This document shows positions 33,069 through 41,721 of a DNA stretch of 64,000 nucleotides, in pieces. Source of the DNA: Chitinophagaceae bacterium UBA1953 (GTDB lineage: Bacteria > Bacteroidota > Bacteroidia > Chitinophagales > Chitinophagaceae); the NCBI GenBank assembly GCA_002336115.1, contig DDEN01000034.1, forward strand, positions 97,812 to 161,811, given 5' to 3'. The position numbers and the translations under genes were made by a program. The notes under the pieces are model-generated. The model was not told the DNA's origin. It was given only the letters and a program-made list of their open reading frames with translations, and searched no databases. Position 1 is the stretch's first letter, and each line of letters starts with the position of its first letter.

Positions 33069-33764
33069 ATGGATTTTAATAAAGAATTTGAAAAATACGC
33101 TGTAAAACATCGTGGAATTTCCGGCGCAACTTTGCATAATTATCAAACACAATTCACTCCAACAAACCTTACTCCTTATATCATTGAAGAGCGTCCGCTC
33201 AACGTGGCAAGTATGGATGTGTTTTCAAGGTTAATGATGGACAGGATTATTTTTCTTGGCGAGTCTATTAATGATTATGTAGCAAATATTGTAACAGCAC
33301 AGTTGTTGTTTTTGGAAAGTACTGATCGTACAAGAGACATACAAATGTATATCAACAGTCCCGGTGGCAGTATTTATTCCGGTTTGGGAATTTATGACAC
33401 TATGCAGTACATTACTCCCGATGTCAGCACTATCACCATAGGTATTGCTGCAAGCATGGGTGCCGTACTTATGTGTGCAGGTACAAAAGGAAAACGTACC
33501 GCATTAAAACATTCACGTATTATGCTTCACCAACCTTACGGCGGTGCAGGCGGACAGGCAACAGATATACAGATTATGGTGAATGAAGTAAAGAAGCTGA
33601 AAAATGAACTGTATGAAATTATTGCCTACCATAGCGGTCAAACGTTTGACAAGGTGAAAGAAGACAGCGACAGGGATTTCTGGATGACAGCTACTGAAGC
33701 AAAAGAGTACGGACTTGTTGATGAAGTGCTTGTTATGAACCCCCGTAAAACAAAAGAAAGCTAA
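33069..33764 (+). CDS. clpP: ATP-dependent Clp protease proteolytic subunit, paralogue 1
   Basis: About 231 residues. Serine protease subunit that forms tetradecamers with ClpX. Catalytic Ser in GIAASMGAVL, His in RIMLHQPYGG and Asp in SDRDFW are all present. INSPGGSIYSGLGIYDTM is the family signature. The N-terminus is longer than E. coli ClpP before processing. Start set at MDFNKEFEKYA; an upstream TTG is also in frame. A second clpP begins 20 bases downstream. Confidence 0.95.
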   Translation: MDFNKEFEKYAVKHRGISGATLHNYQTQFTPTNLTPYIIEERPLNVASMDVFSRLMMDRIIFLGESINDYVANIVTAQLLFLESTDRTRDIQMYINSPGGSIYSGLGIYDTMQYITPDVSTITIGIAASMGAVLMCAGTKGKRTALKHSRIMLHQPYGGAGGQATDIQIMVNEVKKLKNELYEIIAYHSGQTFDKVKEDSDRDFWMTATEAKEYGLVDEVLVMNPRKTKES

Positions 33765-33784
33765 ACATTAAACGAATTAAAAAA

Positions 33785-34423
33785 ATGAATCAGCATAATT
33801 TGAAATTTCCTCCTTTCCGTTTTGATGAAGGAGAAGAAGAACCTGAAGCTCCAAAAGAAAATCCGCTGGAGAATTTTACGGCGGCATTCAGTCCTTACAA
33901 CAAAAAGTTTTTAGAAGAAAGAAAGATATTTTTCTGGGGAGTGGTGAATGACCAGTCGGCCAAGGAAATTGTAAATAAACTTCTTTACCTCGATTCTGTT
34001 AAACCCGGTGAAGAAATTAAACTCTTTATCAATAGTCCCGGTGGAGTAGTAACAAGTGGTATGGTTATTTACGACACTATGCAAATGATTAGCTCGCCTG
34101 TAAGCACCATCTGTATGGGCATGGCTGCAAGCATGGGTTCTATTTTACTGAGTGGGGGAACAAAAGGGAAACGGTTTATTTTTCCTCATGGCGAAGTAAT
34201 GATTCATCAGCCAAGCATTGGCGGCGCACAGGGAACCAGTGCCGATCTTGAAATACTTGCCAACCAGATTGCAAGAACAAAGGAGCTTGGTGCTAATATT
34301 CTTGCAAAAAACTGCGGTAAATCACTTGAGCAGGTGATGAAAGATTTTGATCGTGATTACTGGATGAATGCTGAAGAGGCTGTTGAGTATGGCATTGTAG
34401 ATGGCATTTTAGAAAAATTCTGA
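33785..34423 (+). CDS. clpP: ATP-dependent Clp protease proteolytic subunit, paralogue 2
   Basis: A 212-residue ClpP paralogue with an intact triad: Ser in GMAASMGSILL, His in VMIHQPSIGG, Asp in FDRDYWM. It differs from the upstream copy in its N-terminal 50 residues, which are acidic (FDEGEEEPEAPKENP). Adjacent clpP pairs suggest mixed or separate tetradecamers, as reported for other bacteria with two ClpPs. A terminator separates it from clpX. Confidence 0.94.
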   Translation: MNQHNLKFPPFRFDEGEEEPEAPKENPLENFTAAFSPYNKKFLEERKIFFWGVVNDQSAKEIVNKLLYLDSVKPGEEIKLFINSPGGVVTSGMVIYDTMQMISSPVSTICMGMAASMGSILLSGGTKGKRFIFPHGEVMIHQPSIGGAQGTSADLEILANQIARTKELGANILAKNCGKSLEQVMKDFDRDYWMNAEEAVEYGIVDGILEKF

Positions 34424-34436
34424 ATAATCTGATTTT

Positions 34437-34471
34437 AAGGGTGCGGTGCCTTGGCTCCGCACCCTTTTTTT
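34437..34471 (+). terminator. rho-independent terminator between clpP2 and clpX
   Basis: AAGGGTGCGG (34437-34446) pairs perfectly with CCGCACCCTT (34457-34466), then TTTTT. clpX therefore needs its own promoter. Confidence 0.88.
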
Positions 34472-34502
34472 ACGGAATACTACCCTATTCCAAAAGCATT
34501 GT

Positions 34503-34510
34503 TATCTTTG
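34503..34510 (+). promoter_or_regulatory. probable -7 element of clpX
   Basis: TATCTTTG fits TAnnTTTG and lies 43 bases before the clpX ATG. No convincing -33 TTTG is seen. Confidence 0.4.
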
Positions 34511-34553
34511 ACGTTGAATTGCACAAGCAGTTCAACCCGAAAATCCATTACAA

Positions 34554-35786
34554 ATGGCGAAAAACAATATGTTGCATTGTTCTTTTTGTGGAAGAAGCAG
34601 AGATGAAGTAAAGATCCTCATAGCAGGACAGGAAGGTCATATCTGTGAAAATTGTGTAGAGCATGCACAGGAAATAATTGCGCAGGAATTATTGCTGCGT
34701 CACGAAACCTCCAATTCAAATTTTAAGCTGAACGTTAAGAAACCAATTGAAATCAAGCGTTTTCTTGATGAATATATTATTGGTCAGGATGAAGCAAAGA
34801 AAGTACTGGCTGTTGCAGTATATAATCATTACAAACGTTTAAAGCAAAAAACCGAAAGCGAAATTGAAATTGAAAAAAGCAATATCGTAATGGTAGGTGA
34901 AACCGGTACTGGTAAAACATTGCTGGCAAAAACCATTGCACGTTTGCTGAACGTTCCGTTTGCTATTGTTGACGCAACCGTATTTACAGAAGCCGGATAT
35001 GTAGGTGAAGATGTGGAAAGCATTCTAACACGTTTACTGCAGGTTTGTAACTACGATGTGGCCGCTGCTGAAAAAGGAATTGTGTACATTGATGAAATTG
35101 ACAAGATTGCACGTAAAGGTGATAATCCCTCCATTACCCGTGATGTTAGCGGTGAAGGTGTACAGCAGGGTATGTTGAAACTCCTGGAAGGTACTGAGGT
35201 ATTGGTTCCGCCACAGGGAGGAAGAAAACATCCTGAACAAAAGCTCATTAAAATAAATACGCAAAATATCCTGTTCATCTGTGGCGGTGCGTTTGACGGA
35301 ATTGATAAAGTAATTGCACGCCGAGTAAATACAAATGCAATTGGCTTTAATGTAAATAAGGAAGAACAGGAGCAAATGAAGAAGAACCTGTTGCAATATG
35401 TAAATGCCCAGGATCTGAAAACATTTGGTTTGATTCCTGAATTGCTGGGGCGGTTGCCTGTAGTAACGTATCTAAATCCGCTGGATGCTGAAACTCTTCG
35501 TGAAATACTTGTTGCCCCTAAAAATGCTCTGTTGAAACAATATACAAAGTTGTTTGAACTGGAGGGAATTGAGTTGCTTGTTGATGACGATGTACTTGAT
35601 TTTATGGTATCAAAGGCAATGGAATATAAACTTGGAGCCAGGGGCTTACGCAGTATCTGCGAAAGCATTTTAACCGATGCTATGTTTGATCTGCCGGGCA
35701 GCGATGTAAAGCAGTTCCATCTTACACTTGATTATGCCATGCACAAATTTGATAAGAGTAAGCTTAATATGCTTAAAGTAGCATAG
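34554..35786 (+). CDS. clpX: ATP-dependent Clp protease ATP-binding subunit ClpX
   Basis: A 410-residue AAA+ unfoldase. The N-terminal zinc-binding domain has Cys9, Cys12, Cys31 and Cys34. Walker A is GETGTGKTLLAKTIA, Walker B IVYIDEIDKIA. The ClpP-docking IGF-type loop region lies in NTNAIGFNVN, where IGF is visible. Sensor 2 is in KLGARGLRS. Length is normal. It works with the two ClpP subunits encoded just upstream. Confidence 0.97.
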   Translation: MAKNNMLHCSFCGRSRDEVKILIAGQEGHICENCVEHAQEIIAQELLLRHETSNSNFKLNVKKPIEIKRFLDEYIIGQDEAKKVLAVAVYNHYKRLKQKTESEIEIEKSNIVMVGETGTGKTLLAKTIARLLNVPFAIVDATVFTEAGYVGEDVESILTRLLQVCNYDVAAAEKGIVYIDEIDKIARKGDNPSITRDVSGEGVQQGMLKLLEGTEVLVPPQGGRKHPEQKLIKINTQNILFICGGAFDGIDKVIARRVNTNAIGFNVNKEEQEQMKKNLLQYVNAQDLKTFGLIPELLGRLPVVTYLNPLDAETLREILVAPKNALLKQYTKLFELEGIELLVDDDVLDFMVSKAMEYKLGARGLRSICESILTDAMFDLPGSDVKQFHLTLDYAMHKFDKSKLNMLKVA

Positions 35787-35818
35787 ATAGGAAAGAAAAT
35801 AGTAAAACTTTAAAATAG

Positions 35819-35848
35819 AAACCTGTTGAATTTTTCAGCAGGTTTTTT
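35819..35848 (+). terminator. rho-independent terminator after clpX
   Basis: AAACCTGTTGA pairs with TCAGCAGGTTT (one G-T pair), followed by a T-run at 35843-35848. Confidence 0.75.
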
Positions 35849-35882
35849 CTTGATTAAAAATGGAATATACTTATCCCCTTTT

Positions 35883-35890
35883 TAAATTTG
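35883..35890 (+). promoter_or_regulatory. probable -7 element of the 57-residue gene
   Basis: TAAATTTG fits TAnnTTTG and ends 18 bases before the ATG at 35909, the same spacing as at 14693-14719. The -33 element is not clear. Confidence 0.4.
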
Positions 35891-35908
35891 ACCTTATAAA
35901 TTAGTACT

Positions 35909-36082
35909 ATGCAGGATCTGATAAACCGTTTAATAGCGGAAGGATTAACAGAGCAACAGGCTTATAAGGCAGTTGAAGTAATCAAAAATTTTGCAAAAGA
36001 GAAGTTTCCCATTTTTGGCGGAGCAATTGATAAGTTATTTGATAAGTATGGCCCGAAGGATGATGAAGATTTTCTTCATTAA
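35909..36082 (+). CDS. small conserved-looking cytoplasmic protein, 57 residues
   Basis: ATG at 35909 to TAA at 36080 encodes 57 residues beginning MQDLINRLIAEGLTEQQA and ending KYGPKDDEDFLH. It is a predicted all-helical, soluble, acidic protein with GLTEQQAYKAVEVIKNF followed by FPIFGGAIDKLFDKY. The pattern (paired helices, then F-P-x-x-x-G-A-I/D) is like short Bacteroidota proteins of unknown function. Support for it being real: a promoter-like element upstream, a hairpin with T-run downstream, and typical codon use for this genome. Confidence 0.65.
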   Translation: MQDLINRLIAEGLTEQQAYKAVEVIKNFAKEKFPIFGGAIDKLFDKYGPKDDEDFLH

Positions 36083-36087
36083 GCAAA

Positions 36088-36118
36088 CAGCCGCCTTTTT
36101 ACCGACGGCTGCGTTTTT
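36088..36118 (+). terminator. hairpin terminator after the 57-residue gene
   Basis: CAGCCG (36088-36093) pairs with CGGCTG (36106-36111), then CGTTTTT. Confidence 0.6.
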
Positions 36119-36455
36119 CTCATGTTAATTGGCAGTTGCAGTATGTTAAATACAGGTCATAGTAATCGGCAAGTGCCTGTATTTGAATATTATTGGGGAA
36201 AAGCAACTGTTACTTCCCTGAAAGTATTGTTTTCTGTATTTCGAAAGATTATTCTGTTTAGGATAAAGGGCTAACCAAATAAACCGTTTTTCACCTTTTT
36301 GAACAAAACGTGGCTGATTTAAACAGAAGTTGAGCCATGAACCGCCTGAAAGCAGAAACATGGCTCAACAGTTTAACATATATAGCAATCAATCGAAACG
36401 GCAGAACAAATATAGGAATTCCGCTAACATATGTTAGCGATTTGAAAAAAAATTT
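36119..36455. other. non-coding interval, about 340 bp
   Basis: No convincing gene. The 71-codon minus-strand frame at 36146-36361 has no family features. The notable element is the 18-bp perfect palindrome at 36422-36439. A TAAACATA/AACATATATA-rich stretch around 36370 shows no further structure. Confidence 0.5.
36422..36439. promoter_or_regulatory. perfect 18-bp palindrome (possible operator)
   Basis: CGCTAACAT-ATGTTAGCG is a perfect dyad with no loop, 17 bases beyond the stop of the HhH-protein gene. It has no T-run in either direction. A dimeric regulator site is the simplest reading, but no target promoter is obvious. Confidence 0.35.
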
Positions 36456-37427
36456 TTAATCTGTTGTAAGATAAGGGGAAATTTTCCTGAAAACGTCTTC
36501 ATCAATAGCTCCTGTTTTCTGAATTTCTGTAACATCGGAATAATCACCATGCTGAGAACGATATTGCACAATTGCATTTGCAATAACATACCTGATGTAA
36601 GGATGGGTTTTTAACTCTTCTGTTGTGGCGGTGTTAATGTTAAGTCTTTTAATGGAAGTTGTATTAACACGAAGTTGCTCTTTTATTTTTTGATACGTGG
36701 AATCGGGAAGGCCATATGTTTCCGCTACCTGATCTATCGTAATAAATCCTCCAAGTTTAGAACGGAAACTGATGATGCGCTGCGAAAGTTTACTGCCTAT
36801 TCCATACAATTTTTTGAATTCCGTTGTATCAGCCGAGTTAATATCAATCAGCCAGGTTGTTGTTTTAGAGGTACTGCTTTTTCCCGCATTAATAATTTCA
36901 GACGCTTTGTTATAGCTTGTTGAGTTTGCATCTGCACTCTCAATTTTTACAAAAGGGAACAAGTTCTGGTATTCGTTTTCATGGAGGCCATAAATTTTAC
37001 TGAGGTCTTCTGCATGGCGAAATTTGCCGCCTTTGCTCCTGTAATTCAGGATAGTTCTGATAGTTTTATCTCTCAGGCCAAGTTTTTGCCAATCACTTTC
37101 GCTGGCTGTATTGGGATCAAAATAAAACAGAGAACCTCTCCATTCCTTCGAAGGTGTAAAACCCGATTTTGGTTGGTATAATTGATCAACGGATTCACCA
37201 TCGTCGAAATTCCGATCAGCATTTGCGGAAACTACTTTTAAATGAGTAAGTTGTTTTTCAACTTCCGGGTTATTAACGAGTTGTATATCGTTTTTTACCA
37301 GGAATGGAAACATTGTTGGTAAAAGGGCGAAAAGTGTTGCACAGATAGCAAGAATAATTACGGCCCGTCTTTCTTTTTGTGAAAAGGTGAAGTATTCTTT
37401 CACCCATTTTTTTTGTGTTAGCTGCAT
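36456..37427 (-). CDS. helix-hairpin-helix (ComEA-like) DNA-binding protein with membrane anchor
   Basis: A 323-residue protein. One N-terminal transmembrane helix (AVIILAICATLFALLPTMF, about residues 22-42) anchors it, with most of the chain outside the cytoplasm. Three HhH units follow: NTASESDWQKLGL (about 110-165), DINSADTTEFKKLYGIGSKL (about 195-250) and NINTATTEELKTHPYI (about 262-320). The DINSADTTEF and NINTATTEEL patterns are the ComEA signature. ComEA binds incoming DNA in transformation; proteins of this layout are common in Bacteroidota but their role is less certain. Confidence 0.82.
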   Translation of the reverse strand: MQLTQKKWVKEYFTFSQKERRAVIILAICATLFALLPTMFPFLVKNDIQLVNNPEVEKQLTHLKVVSANADRNFDDGESVDQLYQPKSGFTPSKEWRGSLFYFDPNTASESDWQKLGLRDKTIRTILNYRSKGGKFRHAEDLSKIYGLHENEYQNLFPFVKIESADANSTSYNKASEIINAGKSSTSKTTTWLIDINSADTTEFKKLYGIGSKLSQRIISFRSKLGGFITIDQVAETYGLPDSTYQKIKEQLRVNTTSIKRLNINTATTEELKTHPYIRYVIANAIVQYRSQHGDYSDVTEIQKTGAIDEDVFRKISPYLTTD

Positions 37428-37499
37428 AGTTTAAAATTAGCAGCTAAAAAGGTATGATCAAATACTACTAACAGGGTATTTTGTGGTTATAAGAGGCAA

Positions 37500-38276
37500 T
37501 TAAAACTGAAGGGTAAGGCCGTCATAAGCAAGATGAATTCCGTCGGGAAGTTCTTTTCCAACCTGATTATGAAGCCCTAACTGGTGGCTGATATGGGTGA
37601 AATAGGCTTCCGGCACCTTTAATTCCTTTACCAGTTCAACAGCTTCTTCAAGATTGAAGTGCGAAATATGTTTTTGTTTTCGCAGCGCATTCAGCACCAT
37701 TGCCTTGCTTCCCTTTATTTTTTCTTTTTCAGCTTCTTCAATAAAATTGGCATCAGTAATGTAAGTAAATGGTCCAAACCTGAAACCCAGCACCGGCATT
37801 TTCAGATGCCATACAAGAATTGGCTCAATGCGGAGCTCTTTTACAAAAAATGTGTTTTCGGCAATAGTATGTAACTCAATTTCAGGTACACCGGGATATT
37901 TTGTGTCAGAAAATGCGTAATAGAAATCTCTTCTGAGCGCTTCTTCGGTAAGATAATTACAATACACATTCATAGAAGAACGGGTGAGATAATTAAATGC
38001 CCGTACATCATCAAGCCCGGCCATATGATCTCTGTGGGGATGAGTAAAGATGATGGCATCTAATTTTTTCACTCCAAGGCGAAGCATTTGATAACGGAAA
38101 TCGGGAGTGGCATCAACAACAATGGTCGTGTCAGCCGTTTCGATCATAATGCTGCTGCGAAGCCGGTTATCACGCTTGTCGGTTGATGTGCAGACTTCAC
38201 ATTCACAACCTATCATAGGTACGCCGCTGCTTGTGCCGGTACCAAGAAATGTTACTTTGAAAGGAGGGTAGTTCAC
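37500..38276 (-). CDS. MBL-fold metallohydrolase (PhnP-like)
   Basis: A 258-residue metallo-beta-lactamase-fold enzyme. The metal site is FTHPHRDHMAGLDDV (HxHxDH), with the downstream His in AYFTHISHQLG. The N-terminal FLGTGTSSGVPMIGCECEVC has a cysteine cluster like that of PhnP, a cyclic phosphodiesterase that binds an extra zinc, so a phosphodiesterase activity is plausible. The true substrate is unknown. It lies between the HhH gene and a small conserved gene upstream of porX. Confidence 0.85.
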   Translation of the reverse strand: MNYPPFKVTFLGTGTSSGVPMIGCECEVCTSTDKRDNRLRSSIMIETADTTIVVDATPDFRYQMLRLGVKKLDAIIFTHPHRDHMAGLDDVRAFNYLTRSSMNVYCNYLTEEALRRDFYYAFSDTKYPGVPEIELHTIAENTFFVKELRIEPILVWHLKMPVLGFRFGPFTYITDANFIEEAEKEKIKGSKAMVLNALRKQKHISHFNLEEAVELVKELKVPEAYFTHISHQLGLHNQVGKELPDGIHLAYDGLTLQF

Positions 38277-38332
38277 CCTGTAAAAGTATTAATGAAAAAT
38301 GTAAAACAGAAAACTGACAGCTTCAGCGGTTA

Positions 38333-38617
38333 CTATTCACCGTTTTCGGCTTTTGCCGAAGCCATGGCGAGTACTTCGTCATAGAGCTTCTGCGATTCGG
38401 CGGTTAAAGCATCAAAAGTAATGTTCACCTGGGGAATCAGTTCAAGCAATGTATTGATACGGCTTTCAAGTATCAGAAATTTGTTCAGTACTACAACTTT
38501 TTTCTGCTCAAGAATACAATAGCCACTTTGAAAAGTGCCACGTTCATAGCGCACAATGTAACCGCTCTCTTCAAGAACAGCTTCTAATTTGTCTAAAGTT
38601 GATTGATTTAATTTCAT
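38333..38617 (-). CDS. small conserved protein next to porX
   Basis: A 94-residue soluble protein, start set at MKLNQSTLDKLEAVLEESGY. FQSGYCILEQKKVVVLNKFLILESRINTLLELI is a compact alpha/beta pattern of a type common in Bacteroidota genomes, without known function. It follows porX on the same strand by about 130 bases. No catalytic or metal motif is visible. Confidence 0.68.
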   Translation of the reverse strand: MKLNQSTLDKLEAVLEESGYIVRYERGTFQSGYCILEQKKVVVLNKFLILESRINTLLELIPQVNITFDALTAESQKLYDEVLAMASAKAENGE

Positions 38618-38749
38618 ATCACACATCCATTCCCTAAAGTGGGGCCGGAACTTGCAAAAATATCAGCATGTTATTTAATAGCTGACTTAAATTATTTTAA
38701 GTTATTCACAATACCGATTTGTACCCTGATCTGCTCTCTTTACAGTTAG

Positions 38750-40306
38750 CTATTTGCTCGTCATCCTTACTACCGGAATAATCATTTCTTCCAGGCTTAC
38801 GCCTCCATGCTGGAAAGTGTTGCGGTAATAATTTACATAATAGTTATAGTTATTGGGGTAGCAGAGATACACATCTTCTCTTGCAAAAATGAACGATGAA
38901 TTTACATTGGGTACAGGCAAGCCGGCTTCTGCAGGATCCCGGAAAGCCAATACATCTTTTGGTTCAAAATTCAGGTTACGGCCATGCTTATACCTGATGT
39001 TCGTGGTTGTTTCTTTATCGCCAATAACTTTTGCAGGCTTTTGTACACGAATGCTGCCATGGTCGGTAGCCATTACGATATTGATTTTTTTATCGGCAAT
39101 TTTCTTCAATGCCTGGTTGAGTGGCGAATGCTCAAACCAGCTTGCAGTAATGCTGCGGTAACTTTTTTCATCATTTGCCAGTTCTTTCAGTACTTCCATT
39201 TCAGTGCGTGCATGACTGAGCATATCAACAAAATTGTACACAATCACATTAATATCATTGTTCATGAGATTGTGAATGTTGTTGACCAAATCCTGCCCGG
39301 CCTGGTGGTTCAGTACTTTGGTAAAAGAAGCTTTCAGCTCACCTTTTCCTAACCGCTTTAATTGTACACGGAAGAATTCTTCTTCGTGCAGGTTTTTTCC
39401 GCCTTCATCGTTGTCGTTTTTCCATTGTTGCGGGAATTTTTTCTCAATTTCAACCGGTAGCATTCCGCTGAAAATGGCATTACGGCTGTATTGTGTAGCT
39501 GTTGGCAGAATTGCATAGAAAGAATCTTCTTCGGCAATACGGAAGTTTTCGGCAAAAATGGGCTGAATAGATTTCCATTGGTCAAAGCGCAGATTATCAA
39601 TCAGAATAAAAAACAATGGCGTTCCTTTTTCTACATGCGGAAGTACTTTAAACTGAAGCAAACTGTGGCTCATAATAGGAGCTTCTGTTGCTTTTGGTTT
39701 CAGCCAATTGGCATAATTCCGGGATATGTATTTAAAGAATTCGTTGTTTGCTTCGCTCTTTTGCGTTTGCAGCACTTCACTCATTTCAGGACTATCGGCC
39801 TTGCTTATTTCCAGCTCCCAATACACTAACTTTTTGTAAATATCCATCCACTCATTGTAATTGGGATTACTGTTGAGTGCCATGAATAAGTTGCGGAACT
39901 GCTGTTGGTATGCCGATGTTGTTTTTTCACTTACGAGGCGTTTATTATCGATGATTTTTTTCAAACTCAGCAATACCTGGTTAGGATTAACAGGTTTAAT
40001 AAGATAGTCGCTGATCTGCGAACCAATCGCATCATCCATCAGGTTTTCGGTTTCATTTTTGGTGATAAGAACAACCGGAATAGATTGGTTTACCTGTTTT
40101 ATTTTGGTAAGTGTTTCAAGTCCGGTAATTCCGGGCATGCTTTCATCCATCAGCACTACATCAACCGGATTTTCTTTTACATAATCAATGGCATCAAACC
40201 CATTGGTAAGCGTTTGTACTTCGTATCCTTTATTCTCCAAAAACATTTTTTGCGATTGCAGACTTTCTATTTCATCATCTACCCAAAGTATTTTAGCCAG
40301 TGCCAT
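38750..40306 (-). CDS. porX: PorX, response regulator with PglZ phosphatase-like domain (type IX secretion regulator)
   Basis: A 518-residue protein. Residues 1-125 are a receiver domain with Asp54 (VVLMDESMPG) as phosphoacceptor and the acidic pair in WVDDE. Residues about 205-518 are a PglZ/alkaline-phosphatase-like domain with FFILIDNLRFDQWK, a probable nucleophile Thr in LPTATQYSRNAIFSG, and the metal-binding ATDHGS and YKHGRNL. This is PorX, which with the kinase PorY and the sigma factor SigP controls type IX secretion in Porphyromonas. No porY lies beside it. porT is encoded at 30738. Confidence 0.93.
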   Translation of the reverse strand: MALAKILWVDDEIESLQSQKMFLENKGYEVQTLTNGFDAIDYVKENPVDVVLMDESMPGITGLETLTKIKQVNQSIPVVLITKNETENLMDDAIGSQISDYLIKPVNPNQVLLSLKKIIDNKRLVSEKTTSAYQQQFRNLFMALNSNPNYNEWMDIYKKLVYWELEISKADSPEMSEVLQTQKSEANNEFFKYISRNYANWLKPKATEAPIMSHSLLQFKVLPHVEKGTPLFFILIDNLRFDQWKSIQPIFAENFRIAEEDSFYAILPTATQYSRNAIFSGMLPVEIEKKFPQQWKNDNDEGGKNLHEEEFFRVQLKRLGKGELKASFTKVLNHQAGQDLVNNIHNLMNNDINVIVYNFVDMLSHARTEMEVLKELANDEKSYRSITASWFEHSPLNQALKKIADKKINIVMATDHGSIRVQKPAKVIGDKETTTNIRYKHGRNLNFEPKDVLAFRDPAEAGLPVPNVNSSFIFAREDVYLCYPNNYNYYVNYYRNTFQHGGVSLEEMIIPVVRMTSK

Positions 40307-40435
40307 GTTTTGATTTAGTGTTTGAGATTAAGGATAAACCGGTTCAATATAACATATTAACAGCAAGTTAGCGAATCAGATTGCAACATGCTACCTTTGC
40401 GCACCGGAGAGGGGGAATATTTAACAGTTTTGCAA

Positions 40436-41653
40436 ATGAAGTTCAGAAAAATAGTCAACGATCCTGTTTATGGTTTTATCACATTTGATGATGCGTTAAT
40501 TTATGATATTCTTTCCCATCCGTTTTACCAGCGGTTAAGGCGCATTCATCAAATGGCAATGGCACACCTTGTTTATCCCGGTGCGGTGCATACAAGGCTG
40601 CATCACAGCATGGGTGCTTATCATTTAATGTGTGAAGCATTGCAGGAACTGAAAAGCAAGAACATTGAAATTACTGCGGAAGAAGAGCAGGCTGCGAAAA
40701 TTGCCATTCTGCTGCACGATGTAGGTCATGGACCTTTCAGCCACGCTTTGGAACATGTGCTGATTGAAGATGTGCATCATGAAGAAATTTCACTGCTCAT
40801 TTTTGAACATCTGAATAAAGAATTCAACGGAAAACTTGATCTTGCCATCCGAATTTTCAAAGGTGTTTATCATAAACAGTTTCTTCACCAGTTAATCAGC
40901 AGCCAGCTCGATGTTGACCGTATGGATTACCTTACAAGAGACAGCTTTTACAGCGGAGTAAGTGAAGGGGTAATTGGTTATGACCGTATTATAAAAATGA
41001 TGGCAGTTCACAACAATGAACTGGTGGTGGAAGAAAAAGCGGTTTACAGTATTGAAAAATTTTTGGTGGCACGCCGCCTCATGTACTGGCAGGCTTACCT
41101 GCACAAAGCTGTACTGAGTGCAGAAAATATGCTGGTGAAAATACTGGAACGGGCCAAACAACTGGCTAAAAAAGAAGAAGGGCTGTTTTCGTCAACTCCT
41201 TTACTCGATGAATTTTTACGCACCACACAACCATCGGCATTTATTAAAGCCAACCTGGCCAAGTTCTGCGAGCTGGACGATTATGATGTGGTGGCTTCAG
41301 TTAAGAAATGGATGCACCATCCCGATAAAGTGCTAAGTACATTAAGCCAATGGCTCCTCAACAGGAAAATGCTGAAAACCAAACTGCAGATGCAACCTTT
41401 TGATCCGGCCGAAGTGAAACAGATGCAGCAGAAAATACAGCAGCAGTTGTCATTAAATGAGGAAGAGATCGGTTTCTTTGTTTTTAATGGTATTGCTGAA
41501 AACAGGATGTATAATCCAGGCAACGAACGGATCAATATTCTGTTTAAAGACGGGTCTGTAAGAGATATTTCTGAAATAGAGTACGGGTTAATTCATAAAG
41601 CCATTGAGAGCCCGGTTAAAAAATTTTATCTTTGCCACCCTTCCACAAAATGA
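40436..41653 (+). CDS. HD-domain phosphohydrolase (dGTPase/SAMHD1-like)
   Basis: About 405 residues; start at MKFRKIVNDPVYGFITFDD (40436) rather than an in-frame ATG 48 bases earlier with no family similarity. HD metal residues: His in RLHHSMGAYHL, HD in AILLHDVGHGPFSH (near residue 95), and Asp in SSQLDVDRMDYLTRDSF. This matches the bacterial YdhJ/SAMHD1-like group that hydrolyses dNTPs or other nucleotides. It is divergent from porX and followed by lpxD after 68 bases. Confidence 0.88.
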   Translation: MKFRKIVNDPVYGFITFDDALIYDILSHPFYQRLRRIHQMAMAHLVYPGAVHTRLHHSMGAYHLMCEALQELKSKNIEITAEEEQAAKIAILLHDVGHGPFSHALEHVLIEDVHHEEISLLIFEHLNKEFNGKLDLAIRIFKGVYHKQFLHQLISSQLDVDRMDYLTRDSFYSGVSEGVIGYDRIIKMMAVHNNELVVEEKAVYSIEKFLVARRLMYWQAYLHKAVLSAENMLVKILERAKQLAKKEEGLFSSTPLLDEFLRTTQPSAFIKANLAKFCELDDYDVVASVKKWMHHPDKVLSTLSQWLLNRKMLKTKLQMQPFDPAEVKQMQQKIQQQLSLNEEEIGFFVFNGIAENRMYNPGNERINILFKDGSVRDISEIEYGLIHKAIESPVKKFYLCHPSTK

Positions 41654-41721
41654 AAAAAGGCATCAAAAGATTGTTGGAAAGGTTTTTGAAAGTAACTTTA
41701 AATTAATAAGAAAGGATATTC

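Noticed and set aside
36146..36361. 71-codon minus-strand frame in the gap before the HhH gene
   Set aside because: No signal, domain or conserved pattern; composition and codon use do not look coding.
41641..41721. 18-codon frame (MKKGIKRLLERF...) between the HD gene and lpxD as a leader peptide
   Set aside because: No attenuator structure or regulatory codons; too short to support.
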